From: an uncultured bacterium
GTDB lineage: Bacteria > Verrucomicrobiota > Kiritimatiellia > CAIKKV01
Direction of reading: 5' to 3'
Assembly (NCBI GenBank): GCA_938038445.1
Contig: CALHRZ010000014.1
Span: 1 to 64,000 of the forward strand
DNA: 64,000 bases
Part shown: positions 31,388 to 40,348 of the stretch, piece by piece
Layout of the letters: each line of letters starts with the position of its first letter
Numbering within the stretch: the first letter of the stretch is position 1
The notes under the pieces: generated by a model
The model's input: only the letters and a program-made list of their open reading frames with translations
What the model was told of the DNA's origin: nothing
The model's database searches: none
Position numbers and translations under genes: made by a program

Positions 31388-34366
31388 ATGAAAGCACGAC
31401 TCATGGCCGGAAAAATCGCCGCAATGGGGATCGCGCTCAGCGTGGGTTGCCTTGGGGCGGAAATCACCCTCCGGGCGCGTGTCCTCTCGATCAAACCGGA
31501 GGGGAGTTATGTTCGCCTGCTCTATTCCACCGGAACAAAATGGGAAGAATTGACCCGGGAGAAACCCCGTCTCCCCACCATCGAACAGAGCCGTCCAGAA
31601 CCCTCCCACGATCGGCTGTCAATGGAATGGGGGGGGATCGTTATCCCAGAGGAAGAATCATCCGACCCGGCCGTTCTCCGAGAAGAAGGACCCACCTATA
31701 CAACCTTATGGATTCGTCCTGGCGTCTGGTCTCCCGACGCTCCGGTTTCCGATTTTCCTCTGTTCACGACTTTTATGGTCGTTCCCCGCCAGCAAACGGG
31801 GAAGCACCGCAGGGTTCAGCCAGGGGTCCTGGAATCCGTTGCCGTGGAGTTCCAGATCAGGGAGGGCGAACAGGTCCTCAAAACCTTTTCCGAGAAAGCC
31901 GGACCGAGTGGGCGTCTCACCATTCGGGTTGCAAGCGGTCGGCTTGATCCCAATCGCCCGGGCTTAACCGGCCTTTCTGTTTTTCTGGAGGAAACGATGG
32001 GGATTCTCGAGTATGCCCGCCGTCGAATGACCCATCTCGCTTCCCTTCCATGGGCTGACGGGCCCCGACCCTGCTTGTACGGGTTTTTAACGGCCTGTAG
32101 CGGTTGGAATTCCGGCGCCTCCGACCCGGAGATCTGGCAGGCCGAATATCGGACCCTGCGAATCATGGGCGTCAATGGACTGATGTATGACACCTGGCCG
32201 GGATTTGACGAGGAGGTTTGTCATGGCAACGAGTGGATGAAAGGATTCCGCCGCCTCCGCGGTTACAACCTGAATCAGATATTGCGTTGGGAGGGCGGAG
32301 GGTATCTGATTCCCGCGTTCGATCCCCGAAATCCCGAACGGTCGCGCGCGGAGGGGTGGGGGTGCCCGTTTCATCCCGCCCATCAAAGCCTTCCGCAGAA
32401 AATCCAAAAAGCCGTTGCCGATATGGTCGAACGCCTCCGCCAAACTCCTTATGAGGAATATTGGGGACAGACGGTGGATGAAATCGGCAGTTATTTTGAC
32501 CGATCGGCCGAACGGAAGGCGCATCAAGGGATTTGCCCCTACTGTACGGAAGCGTTCCGCGATTTTCTGCGCGGGTTCGGTCTCTCTCCAGACGACTTCG
32601 GCGTGGATTCGTGGGAGCCGATCCGATCCACATACGGCTACGTAAAGAGAGCGATATCCTCTTCGGCGAATCCATCCGTCTCCCAGCGCCCTGTCCCGGT
32701 GGACCTTGACCTTCGGGCTTCACGGGATATACCAGACGATGCGGAGCCGACTGCGGAAAAAGCGGAACCGCTGGTGGAAACCGTTTCCGCCGTTCCACCC
32801 TCCCATCCTTTTCCCGAGTGGGGTTGGTCGCTTCTCACCTATTACAGCCGGCGATTCAACAATGAGGCTTCGGCGCGGATTTTCACTCCCCTCCGCGACG
32901 CGTTGAATGCCCAAAATGCGCGCAAACGAAAGGCATTGGAGGAAGGTCCTTCCGATGCCCCCGAGGCGCAGCAGCCGTGGCTTTATGCCGGAGCGTTGCG
33001 CGGCAATACGTTTCTGATGGGCGGACACAGTTTGGATTTTTTTGACTGGTACCGCCATGCCGACAACGCATTCATGTATGAAACGTCCAACCGCGATCCG
33101 CGCGTTTGGCCGTGGGACAGTTATCTTTGCGACGTCGGACGGATCCATCAGGAAAAACTTGGCACGCGATTCACCCTCATGGTCAAACCCAGCCGAGGTG
33201 CAGTGATTCAACGCGCCCTTGCCGCTCTCGGGCGCGGCGTTCGAATGATATACTGGTACACGTACGGACCGGACTGGCATCATCCCGACACCTTTGCGCG
33301 GGAGATCGGCCGCCTGGAAAAAATCAGCCGGCTCGCCCAGATGCTGGGGGAAGCCGAATCCCGCCTTTATGAAGCGGAATGGGTGGCGCCGGCGCAAGTG
33401 GCGGTAGTGCGGCCGTTTACTTCATCGGTCTTTGAGGACAATGCCTCCTGGGAAAACGGTAAATGGGTCTATTCGATCCTCCAGCATCTTCATGTGCCGG
33501 TGGACGCGCTGGACGAGGGATATCTGATAAGCGAGGATCTATCGCGCTACCGGGCGATCGTGATCAGCGGGTCCCATCTCCGTCGGGATTGCGCTGTAAA
33601 ATTGAAAGAATGGGTCCGCGCCGGCGGAATGCTCATCGCCAGCGGTTGCGGACTGGCTCGAGACGAATCGGATCGGCCACTGGACATCCTAGGGGAGGTT
33701 CTGGGACTTTCGCAGCGTGTTCCGCCGACCTTGTGGAGTGAGGTCCGTCGTTATGGTGCCACAGCGCTTGCCGAGTACACCCCGCTAGCCGAACGGCCCG
33801 CTGGCGCCCGCGTAACCCTTCCGGGGGCGGAAAAGGAAGAGGCGTTCGACATCGTCGTGGGACGCGAGTTGTGGACTCCGTCCCCTGAGGCGGATATTCT
33901 TGCGCGATATGCGGACGGGTTTCCAGCCGTTGTTCGTCAGTCCTATGGCCGCGGCTGGGCCATTTCGTTCGGTTATTACGCAGGGCTCGAATATGCCGCC
34001 GACATTCTCCGACCGGATTTTGACACGTCCATCCACTTCAACCCATCCAAACGGCAAATCCTGGCATCCCAGCTTCAGCAGGCGGGCGTCGTGCCTCCTC
34101 TCCAAATCGCCCATCCGATGGTCGAAGGGTTGTGGTTGCGACACCCTTACACGCGAGAAGAAACGATTATGCTCATCAATTGGTCGTACCGGGGACGTGA
34201 GGAGGTTCCGCTCCCGAACGTCGAAATCCGGTGGCGCAGCGAACGCCCGGTCTCACGTGTTAAATCCACATGGTTTCAGCAACGGCTGAATGTCGAGAGG
34301 GAAGGGGAGAATCACCGATTAATCATTCCCCGTTTGGAAGACGGTGACATTTTGGCTCTGGAATAG
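31388..34366 (+). CDS. Large secreted glycosidase-like protein with GATase-like domain
   Basis: This is a 992-residue exported protein with a signal peptide near residues 1-24. The N-terminal part (about 30-190) is beta-rich. Residues about 215-650 look like a TIM-barrel glycosidase: MGVNGLMYDTWPGFD, EEYWGQTVDEIGSYFD (candidate acid/base Asp-Glu near 364-365) and RMIYWYTYGPDWHHP. Residues about 680-770 form a GATase-like domain (ISEDLSRYRAIVISGSH, then GGMLIASGCG) as in the trimerisation domain of GH42 beta-galactosidases. A C-terminal beta-sandwich follows. This order resembles GH42-related enzymes, but the catalytic pair is unproven. The ATG at 31388 fits the AGAGAGG site; an upstream GTG (31367) is less likely. 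The next gene starts 12 bases later. Confidence 0.72.
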   Translation: MKARLMAGKIAAMGIALSVGCLGAEITLRARVLSIKPEGSYVRLLYSTGTKWEELTREKPRLPTIEQSRPEPSHDRLSMEWGGIVIPEEESSDPAVLREEGPTYTTLWIRPGVWSPDAPVSDFPLFTTFMVVPRQQTGKHRRVQPGVLESVAVEFQIREGEQVLKTFSEKAGPSGRLTIRVASGRLDPNRPGLTGLSVFLEETMGILEYARRRMTHLASLPWADGPRPCLYGFLTACSGWNSGASDPEIWQAEYRTLRIMGVNGLMYDTWPGFDEEVCHGNEWMKGFRRLRGYNLNQILRWEGGGYLIPAFDPRNPERSRAEGWGCPFHPAHQSLPQKIQKAVADMVERLRQTPYEEYWGQTVDEIGSYFDRSAERKAHQGICPYCTEAFRDFLRGFGLSPDDFGVDSWEPIRSTYGYVKRAISSSANPSVSQRPVPVDLDLRASRDIPDDAEPTAEKAEPLVETVSAVPPSHPFPEWGWSLLTYYSRRFNNEASARIFTPLRDALNAQNARKRKALEEGPSDAPEAQQPWLYAGALRGNTFLMGGHSLDFFDWYRHADNAFMYETSNRDPRVWPWDSYLCDVGRIHQEKLGTRFTLMVKPSRGAVIQRALAALGRGVRMIYWYTYGPDWHHPDTFAREIGRLEKISRLAQMLGEAESRLYEAEWVAPAQVAVVRPFTSSVFEDNASWENGKWVYSILQHLHVPVDALDEGYLISEDLSRYRAIVISGSHLRRDCAVKLKEWVRAGGMLIASGCGLARDESDRPLDILGEVLGLSQRVPPTLWSEVRRYGATALAEYTPLAERPAGARVTLPGAEKEEAFDIVVGRELWTPSPEADILARYADGFPAVVRQSYGRGWAISFGYYAGLEYAADILRPDFDTSIHFNPSKRQILASQLQQAGVVPPLQIAHPMVEGLWLRHPYTREETIMLINWSYRGREEVPLPNVEIRWRSERPVSRVKSTWFQQRLNVEREGENHRLIIPRLEDGDILALE

Positions 34367-34378
34367 GGGGTACGCGCA

Positions 34379-35326
34379 ATGCGAAATGCATCCAAAATGT
34401 GTTACGGAGTGGCGGGAATACTCTGCGTAACTCTTTTAGAGGCGGAAAATCCGCCGGTGGTGGACCTCTCGGGGCCGGACTATACGCCCCCGGATGCACC
34501 GGCATGGATTCAAGAGGTCAAACCGGAGTGGATACGCCCCTGGGTCGGCCTCAATGGGACGCCTCCCGAATGGCGCCGGTGGGGAAACGTTATGGGGCGA
34601 GACGTCAAAGGACTCGACCGTTGGATGGCCAATCATTACATTTTCTACCGTCCGGAAACTGCGGAGTATCTTTATGCCGCCTATTCCCCCACTACGGTGA
34701 ATTATTCCAAAGGACTCCTTCCGTCCTATGAAAAGGCGGTCGAAACATTCACGGCGGGATGTACGAACGATTTGGAACGGGGATTGGCCCTCCTAACCCG
34801 CGCGATGCCGCAAGTGTTGCGGCATCCCGGAATGCCGCCTCTGGGGAAACCCGTGCCACCGGATCGGAATCTCGATGACGAAGCATTGCTTGCCACCGGA
34901 TCCGGCTGGTGCAATGAGCAGGCACGGGTTTTCATCCGTCTCTGCCAAGTGGCGGGTATTCCTGCTCGGATGATCCATCTTTTTGGGCAGAACCACACCA
35001 TCGCGGAGTTTTATGCGGGCGGAGGATGGATCATGGCCGATGCCAGCAATTTCTTCGCGGTCCCGTCGAAAGAGGGCAAGTGGCTGTCTGCAGCCGAATG
35101 CCATGATGGGGGAGAAGGACAACGCGCCTATGCCGAAGCCAAGGCCAAACGAATGGCAGAACTTATTGAAATGCCGGACGAGGCACTCGGTTTTTCCGAT
35201 CCTGTTCGCGCAGCCGCATGGAAAAAATCAGCCCCTGTGGACGTGGACGAATTGGCCAAACGACCGATTGCCTTCGGAGTGGTCAATTATCCGTTGCCGC
35301 CTCGAGGGAGTTCACTCAGCGAATAA
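34379..35326 (+). CDS. Secreted transglutaminase-like protein
   Basis: This is a 315-residue exported protein with a signal peptide (about 1-22) and a transglutaminase/cysteine-protease fold. The triad is in order: Cys178 in TGSGWCNEQARVF, His206 in LFGQNHTIAEF and Asp221 in GGGWIMADAS. The conserved RLCQVAGIPARMIH strand lies between. Bacterial members more often hydrolyse amide bonds or crosslink surface proteins than act as classical transglutaminases. It follows the large glycosidase-like gene by 12 bases, implying a joint extracellular job. Its last 11 bases overlap the convergent glycine-rich gene. Confidence 0.85.
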   Translation: MRNASKMCYGVAGILCVTLLEAENPPVVDLSGPDYTPPDAPAWIQEVKPEWIRPWVGLNGTPPEWRRWGNVMGRDVKGLDRWMANHYIFYRPETAEYLYAAYSPTTVNYSKGLLPSYEKAVETFTAGCTNDLERGLALLTRAMPQVLRHPGMPPLGKPVPPDRNLDDEALLATGSGWCNEQARVFIRLCQVAGIPARMIHLFGQNHTIAEFYAGGGWIMADASNFFAVPSKEGKWLSAAECHDGGEGQRAYAEAKAKRMAELIEMPDEALGFSDPVRAAAWKKSAPVDVDELAKRPIAFGVVNYPLPPRGSSLSE

Positions 35327-37670
35327 AAATAACGGTTCCGGACGGTTTTCGGGCCGTGACGAACCGGATCGTTCCGGCTTCTGCGTCGTTCGTAAAACTG
35401 ATCTGACCCGGCTCGACCGACAGCGTACCGAAGAAGGTGGGCGGTGGCGTTTCGCTTATCACAAGGTCGGAAGGATCCGGCTCAGAATCCCAGACCCGTC
35501 CAAACCACACGGCGATCCGCCCTCCGCCCCCTGCCCCGTCGGTTGTTGCATTATTCCCATCGCCTCCTCGCACGGTCACAGTGGCACCCGTACCACCGAA
35601 AAACTGCACGCATCGGAGGAAGATGGCGCCGCCTGAACCGCCGCCATGATTGACCCCCTTGGCGCCATCGGCATTCAGATCCCCGTGAAGGATCGCGTTT
35701 CCCGTCAAATCGAAACGAATCAATCCTCCCCCGTTGCCGCCCGCCGCGCCTGCGTATCCCGTTCGTCCCGCGCCTCCACTGCCAGGATAGAGGGGGCGAA
35801 GCGGGTCTCCATAGGTCGCACCCCGGGTCGCGGTTTGGCTGGAACGCCCGCCCCGTCCTCCATAACCGGCTCCGCTGCCGCTGTTCGCAGTCGCAGCTCC
35901 TCGGCCAGGACCGTGGCCATGCACACTGTAGCCAACGGAATTGATTCCTCTTAAAAAGCCGCGACCCTTTGCCGAAATGGCGGCATTCGTTGCAACATAC
36001 AGACTTGAGGCTGAAAAATAAACAGACCCGCCGTTTGTGGTGAACGATTGAGGATAGAGGTATGACGCAGGACCGACGATCAGATCGCCATCCACATGTA
36101 CCATGGCTCCATAGAAAGCAGAGTCGGGAAGTCCATTTGTGGGGTGGGCGAAAATATAAAGCTGCGCGCCGTTTGTGATTTCGAGTCTCCCGCATGCGAT
36201 GTTGGTGAACCAACTTTCCACAATCGCGTTGGTTCCGATGACGCGGAAGGTATTGGAAACGATTAACCCTCCAAAGTAATTGGAAGGAAAGCGAACCCAG
36301 CTGTTGCTCGCGATAAGGTTCCGGACCACCCAGTCGGTCCGTCCCGTCCACATCAACCGACCGCTGTGGGGAAAAAATTCTCCTTGGAGCAGCGACAAAT
36401 CTGGGAAATAGACAGTGCCCAGGTCTCCGTTAGAGTACTGGGCGGCAAGGCCGGGCCGGGCCGATAATTCGATGAGGGGCGGGGGAAGCTGGGTCTGCTG
36501 TTCCGGATCAAACAAAATCGCAATCCGTCCGCCTCCGCCGCCCCCGCCCGAACCAGTGGCGGCACCGCCATTTGCGCGAATCATTCCATTGGTGCCCATC
36601 AGTACGCCGCATTGAATCAGAATTCCCCCTCCCGAACCGCCGCCCCCTCTGCTATGTGGAGAATTCTGCCCATTGGCGGTAATCATTCCGTTGATCGTTG
36701 CCGCTCCATTGACATAAAGAAAAACCGCGCCTCCTCCGTGCCCTCCAACGCTGTCGTAACCCGTGGATGCGCCACCGCCGCTGCCGGGATTGTGAGCAAC
36801 CCCCGTGCCGTTCGTCTGTCCAGTTCCCCCATTGTATCCTCCCCCGCCTGCGCCTCCATGACCGCCTCCTGCGCCGGCATTTGCTCCGGCAGATCCTCCG
36901 CCTGGCCCCTGGCCGGTTGCCGTTTGATTCTTGGTGCCGCCTGCATACCCGCGGGCGTTGGCATCGATCTGCCCTGGGGACTGGAGCGTAAAGGTGTCGC
37001 AGAGAATCCACACCCGGTTGGACATCACGTTATTGGAAAAGGCCGTCGGCAGCGTGATCACGCCTCCCGTCACCGTCACATTCGAGGCGACGAGACAGGC
37101 GAACCAGTTTGAAAAGATGAGAGAACCTCCGCTCATGGTGAACGAGGCCGCCGGAGGGGTTGAATTGGTCAGCAAAATCGTCCCGTTGGTCAGGTAGGCG
37201 TGATCGAGCCCATCGTCCGGTATCCCGTTCGGGATCCAGTGGCTTTCGACAAACCACGAGCCGTTAGATGGCCCTGACCAGATCATTTCGCGCGCCTCGG
37301 CCCCAACGGTTTGGAACGTGTCATCCGCCGATTGAGAAGCCCCCTCGTTGTTGGTCGCCCAAGCATGGAATCCGTAGGACTGGCCGGGCGTGAGGTTGGT
37401 GAGCGTGGCCCAGAAGAAATTACCCGATCGACTGGCGGTCACGGCGGAGGTTTCCCCTCCCATCGGCCACCAGCGGAAACCGCAATTGGGTTCCGGATCC
37501 CCGATCACCGATAACTGAGCCGTAAGGCGTACGGTCGTCCGCCGAATTGTATCCGCGGCCCGTGAACCTATTTCCGGTGCTTCAGCATATCCTCGGCCCA
37601 AAAGCCGAATCCATGTGAAAAAGATTACGCCGGCAATCGCACGCGAAGTATTGGATATCCGTAGGTCCAT
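35316..37670 (-). CDS. Glycine-rich secreted surface protein with internal duplication
   Basis: This 784-residue protein has a signal peptide (about 1-30) and a fibronectin-III-like N-terminal domain (about 35-125) typical of cell-surface proteins. Two long Gly/Asn/Ser-rich modules follow at about 233-388 and 563-724. Each runs in the same order: an ANARG/AKGRG entry, a GPG stretch, a GGHGG/GYGGRGG run, a GSGG turn, GGGSGG and finally GGGGRIAI or GGGGRIAV. The pattern suggests a parallel beta-helix or glycine-loop repeat of an adhesin or shed surface layer. A separate beta-rich domain (about 400-560) lies between the modules. No sorting signal is recognised at the C-terminus. Confidence 0.8.
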   Translation of the reverse strand: MDLRISNTSRAIAGVIFFTWIRLLGRGYAEAPEIGSRAADTIRRTTVRLTAQLSVIGDPEPNCGFRWWPMGGETSAVTASRSGNFFWATLTNLTPGQSYGFHAWATNNEGASQSADDTFQTVGAEAREMIWSGPSNGSWFVESHWIPNGIPDDGLDHAYLTNGTILLTNSTPPAASFTMSGGSLIFSNWFACLVASNVTVTGGVITLPTAFSNNVMSNRVWILCDTFTLQSPGQIDANARGYAGGTKNQTATGQGPGGGSAGANAGAGGGHGGAGGGGYNGGTGQTNGTGVAHNPGSGGGASTGYDSVGGHGGGAVFLYVNGAATINGMITANGQNSPHSRGGGGSGGGILIQCGVLMGTNGMIRANGGAATGSGGGGGGGRIAILFDPEQQTQLPPPLIELSARPGLAAQYSNGDLGTVYFPDLSLLQGEFFPHSGRLMWTGRTDWVVRNLIASNSWVRFPSNYFGGLIVSNTFRVIGTNAIVESWFTNIACGRLEITNGAQLYIFAHPTNGLPDSAFYGAMVHVDGDLIVGPASYLYPQSFTTNGGSVYFSASSLYVATNAAISAKGRGFLRGINSVGYSVHGHGPGRGAATANSGSGAGYGGRGGRSSQTATRGATYGDPLRPLYPGSGGAGRTGYAGAAGGNGGGLIRFDLTGNAILHGDLNADGAKGVNHGGGSGGAIFLRCVQFFGGTGATVTVRGGDGNNATTDGAGGGGRIAVWFGRVWDSEPDPSDLVISETPPPTFFGTLSVEPGQISFTNDAEAGTIRFVTARKPSGTVIFIR

Positions 37671-37752
37671 AGCAGTCCTCCATCCGATGTGTCCTTTCTA
37701 TTGTCTTCAGGATTATTATCAAAAGATAATCATTATGTCAATTATTTATTTT

Positions 37753-40260
37753 TCATCGGTTGCAGAAAAGGCGATTCCCGACGTGAAGAACGGTGGGAGT
37801 GCCAAGCGTTTCGTTATTCCAAGGTAACCCGAGAGGACGTCCGGGCAGCAGATCAAAAAAATTGTCTGAAAATGGCTTTTCGCCGTCGAGATCCAGACAG
37901 ACCCTCCAAGCGAAAACAGGAGAAGAAAAAATGGCCATTCCATGTCGGCAGCGAACCCGAATCCGGGCGTCCGACCATTGCATTTCCCGAAAGCGCGGAA
38001 GAAACAGCCGGTCCTGGAAAAGAAGGGTGCCATCGGGATCGGTAAGAACCGCAAACGCACCATGCGTGTCATCACCCATGCGATGCCAGAGCCGCTCGGG
38101 GAACCGCCCCAGGCAGATCGAAGCATTTGGCGGCAATTCAACGGTCGTTTTCCGATGAAGGGGATACCCCCCCGCAAGCCCGAATAGGCCATACTCCAAC
38201 CGCCCCTTCCATGCCGCGCCCTCGTTCACACCGAACACCTGCACCTCCCCCTCTTCGCGCGCCAGAAATACGGCACGGGGCTGAAAGGCGCGTCGGACCG
38301 GATGATAGGAAGGGGTCCGCCGGCCATAATAATCCACGATCGTCCAACTACGCACCATCGGCCAGCAATCGTTATACATCCAGAATACGGCCGACGCGGA
38401 ATCGAACATTCGGCGACGGAAATTCCGAATATATTCGTGCAACCCTTCGCCCTGCAAAATACCAGCCGCAAAAACATACTCAGGAATCGTCAGGTTCTCG
38501 ATGTTGCACCCGAGCCATTCTTCGATCATTCGATCCGGATAGGGAATCTCTCCGCCCCAATAGGCGACGCTGTTATCCCCCTGTTCCCATGCGAACGATC
38601 CGACCTGCTGTTGCCCGTGCGGCAGGCAGGAAAGAACGGTCGGGAGTGAGGTCGGGCCAAGGATGCCTCCTTCGTTGGGGAACCGGCAGATCATCTGGCG
38701 ATAGTCCCGGAAATCCGTGTTTGCAAAGCCGACGCTCCAGGGATGCTGATCACCCACGTGGTCGGCCGTCGGCGATTCGTGGTCAGGCGAGTAAGGCGAA
38801 CTGGGAAGATAGAAGCGACTTCCATCTTCGGTTTTCACAACTCGCGGCAGCACGTGATGAAAAAGCGAATGGCAGGGAAGGGACACGCCGCGGTGATATC
38901 CCCAGTACCAATACCCTTGCTCAATCTCGTTGTTGCCGCACCACACAATGAGCGAAGGATGGTGGGCCAGACGCCGAACCTGCCCTATCGCCTCCCGCTG
39001 AACCTCCTGGGCAAAGGTCTCGTGATGGCCCGGATAACGGGAACAAGCAAAAATGAACTCTTGCCACAACAGAATTCCTTTCTGATCACACAGCGCATAC
39101 AACATCTCGTCTTCATAAAGTCCGCCCCCCCAAATCCGGAGAAAGTTGAAATTTGCCTCGAGCGCCCGATGGACCAACAGCTCGTAGCGCGTGCGATCCA
39201 GACGGGCAAGGATCGGGTCCGCAGGCACCCAGTTGCCGCCTTTCAAGAAAACAGGCTTTCCGTTGATTTCAATCCGAAAATACCGCCCACGGATCGGATG
39301 AGGTTCCTGGTTAACGCGAACGTGCCGAAAACCGATCTGACGCGATTGCTTCTCCGTCTTCCGATGGTGGCCGATTCCCCATTGGAGGGACGCGAAAACC
39401 ATGTAAAGAGGTTGTGCGCCATGCCCGATCGGCCACCACAATGAGGGCTGCGGTACATCGAGAACAGTTTCCAAGACCGATTCCCCGGGCGGAAGTTGAA
39501 ATGCCCCGTTCTTGCGAATGGGCGTTTTGCCGATTCTCACAGTCCAGGACGCGTTGATCGGCTTGTCCGTCAGATTGACAGCCGGCCAACGGACCCGCAC
39601 ATGGCCGGTCTTCAGATCGTCGGAAACGCTCGCAATAACCACCAGGGGGTCAACCCGCAGCCCGGAAGTAATTTCAAGGCGGACGCCGCCACGGATCCCC
39701 ACGTTGGCAAGCCGTTTTGCCCAATCCCATCCAAACGCGCTCTGCATGGTGCGCAGCCAAGGTCGGCGGACCGGATCGCCCCGCACCAAACCATCGTCCG
39801 GCTGAGACGCGCCGTGAAAAAGACCCGCTTCGACGGAAACCACGATCGTGTTTGTCCCCGAATGCAATTGCTTGGTGACGTCGAATCGGGCAGGGCGAAA
39901 GGCGTTGGCGTGACGGCCGATTTCCACGTTATTCAACCAGATGACCGCCGCCAGATCCAACGCATCGAAAACGAGCCAGGCCCTTTCTCCCGCCTTCAGC
40001 CGCGGTGCGTTGAAAACGCGCTGGTAATGCCAATGCACGTCCTCCATCCACCGGCAGAACAGGCTGTTGATTCCTTCGACAGGATCCGGAATGATTCCGG
40101 CGCGCATCAGATCCAGATGCACCGCGCCCGGAACATGCGCCGGAATCGCCCGGGTCATCGTGGCCGGTTGAGGGGGGAAAATCCGATCCGGTTTGTCCCC
40201 CCGTTGCCCGTCATGCCAACGCAAGCGCCAGGAACCATTGAGTGAGATGAGACGAGTCAT
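37753..40260 (-). CDS. Glycoside hydrolase family 2, beta-mannosidase-like
   Basis: This is an 835-residue cytoplasmic GH2 enzyme without a signal peptide. The family order is complete: an N-terminal jelly roll (about 1-195), an immunoglobulin-like domain, then a TIM barrel starting near 340 (KGGNWVPADP). The acid/base glutamate is Glu445 in WCGNNEIEQG, and the nucleophile is probably Glu530 in RFPNEGG. Overall length and the NGKPVFLKGGNW entry fit beta-mannosidases better than beta-galactosidases or glucuronidases. GAGGA precedes the ATG. It is divergent from the sialidase-like gene and shares its regulatory region. Confidence 0.87.
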   Translation of the reverse strand: MTRLISLNGSWRLRWHDGQRGDKPDRIFPPQPATMTRAIPAHVPGAVHLDLMRAGIIPDPVEGINSLFCRWMEDVHWHYQRVFNAPRLKAGERAWLVFDALDLAAVIWLNNVEIGRHANAFRPARFDVTKQLHSGTNTIVVSVEAGLFHGASQPDDGLVRGDPVRRPWLRTMQSAFGWDWAKRLANVGIRGGVRLEITSGLRVDPLVVIASVSDDLKTGHVRVRWPAVNLTDKPINASWTVRIGKTPIRKNGAFQLPPGESVLETVLDVPQPSLWWPIGHGAQPLYMVFASLQWGIGHHRKTEKQSRQIGFRHVRVNQEPHPIRGRYFRIEINGKPVFLKGGNWVPADPILARLDRTRYELLVHRALEANFNFLRIWGGGLYEDEMLYALCDQKGILLWQEFIFACSRYPGHHETFAQEVQREAIGQVRRLAHHPSLIVWCGNNEIEQGYWYWGYHRGVSLPCHSLFHHVLPRVVKTEDGSRFYLPSSPYSPDHESPTADHVGDQHPWSVGFANTDFRDYRQMICRFPNEGGILGPTSLPTVLSCLPHGQQQVGSFAWEQGDNSVAYWGGEIPYPDRMIEEWLGCNIENLTIPEYVFAAGILQGEGLHEYIRNFRRRMFDSASAVFWMYNDCWPMVRSWTIVDYYGRRTPSYHPVRRAFQPRAVFLAREEGEVQVFGVNEGAAWKGRLEYGLFGLAGGYPLHRKTTVELPPNASICLGRFPERLWHRMGDDTHGAFAVLTDPDGTLLFQDRLFLPRFREMQWSDARIRVRCRHGMAIFSSPVFAWRVCLDLDGEKPFSDNFFDLLPGRPLGLPWNNETLGTPTVLHVGNRLFCNR

Positions 40261-40272
40261 GATGGGTTGTCC

Positions 40273-40284
40273 TCAAACGGTTGA
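40273..40284. promoter_or_regulatory. Candidate LacI-family operator
   Basis: TCAAACGGTTGA is a near-perfect palindrome (arms TCAA/TTGA around a central CG), the geometry of LacI/GalR operators. It overlaps the -35 box of the sialidase promoter and lies 12 bases upstream of the GH2 start codon. The LacI-type regulator is encoded at the other end of the sialidase gene. Assignment to that regulator is inference. Confidence 0.45.
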
Positions 40285-40309
40285 ACACACGATTTCCACG
40301 TCCTATACT
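40281..40309 (+). promoter_or_regulatory. Promoter of the sialidase-like gene
   Basis: TTGAAC (40281-40286) and TATACT (40304-40309) are separated by 17 bases. The -35 matches four and the -10 five consensus positions. Transcription would start near 40316, 33 bases before the ATG, and the leader carries AAAGGA. Confidence 0.55.
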
Positions 40310-40348
40310 TCGACTTATAGTGCAAATGAAAACGCAAAGGAATGAAAA

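Noticed and set aside
35500-37000. Exact tandem DNA repeat or CRISPR-like array in the glycine-rich gene
   Set aside because: The repetition is at protein level only. Codons differ between copies and there are no constant-length spacers. No CRISPR array was seen anywhere in the window.
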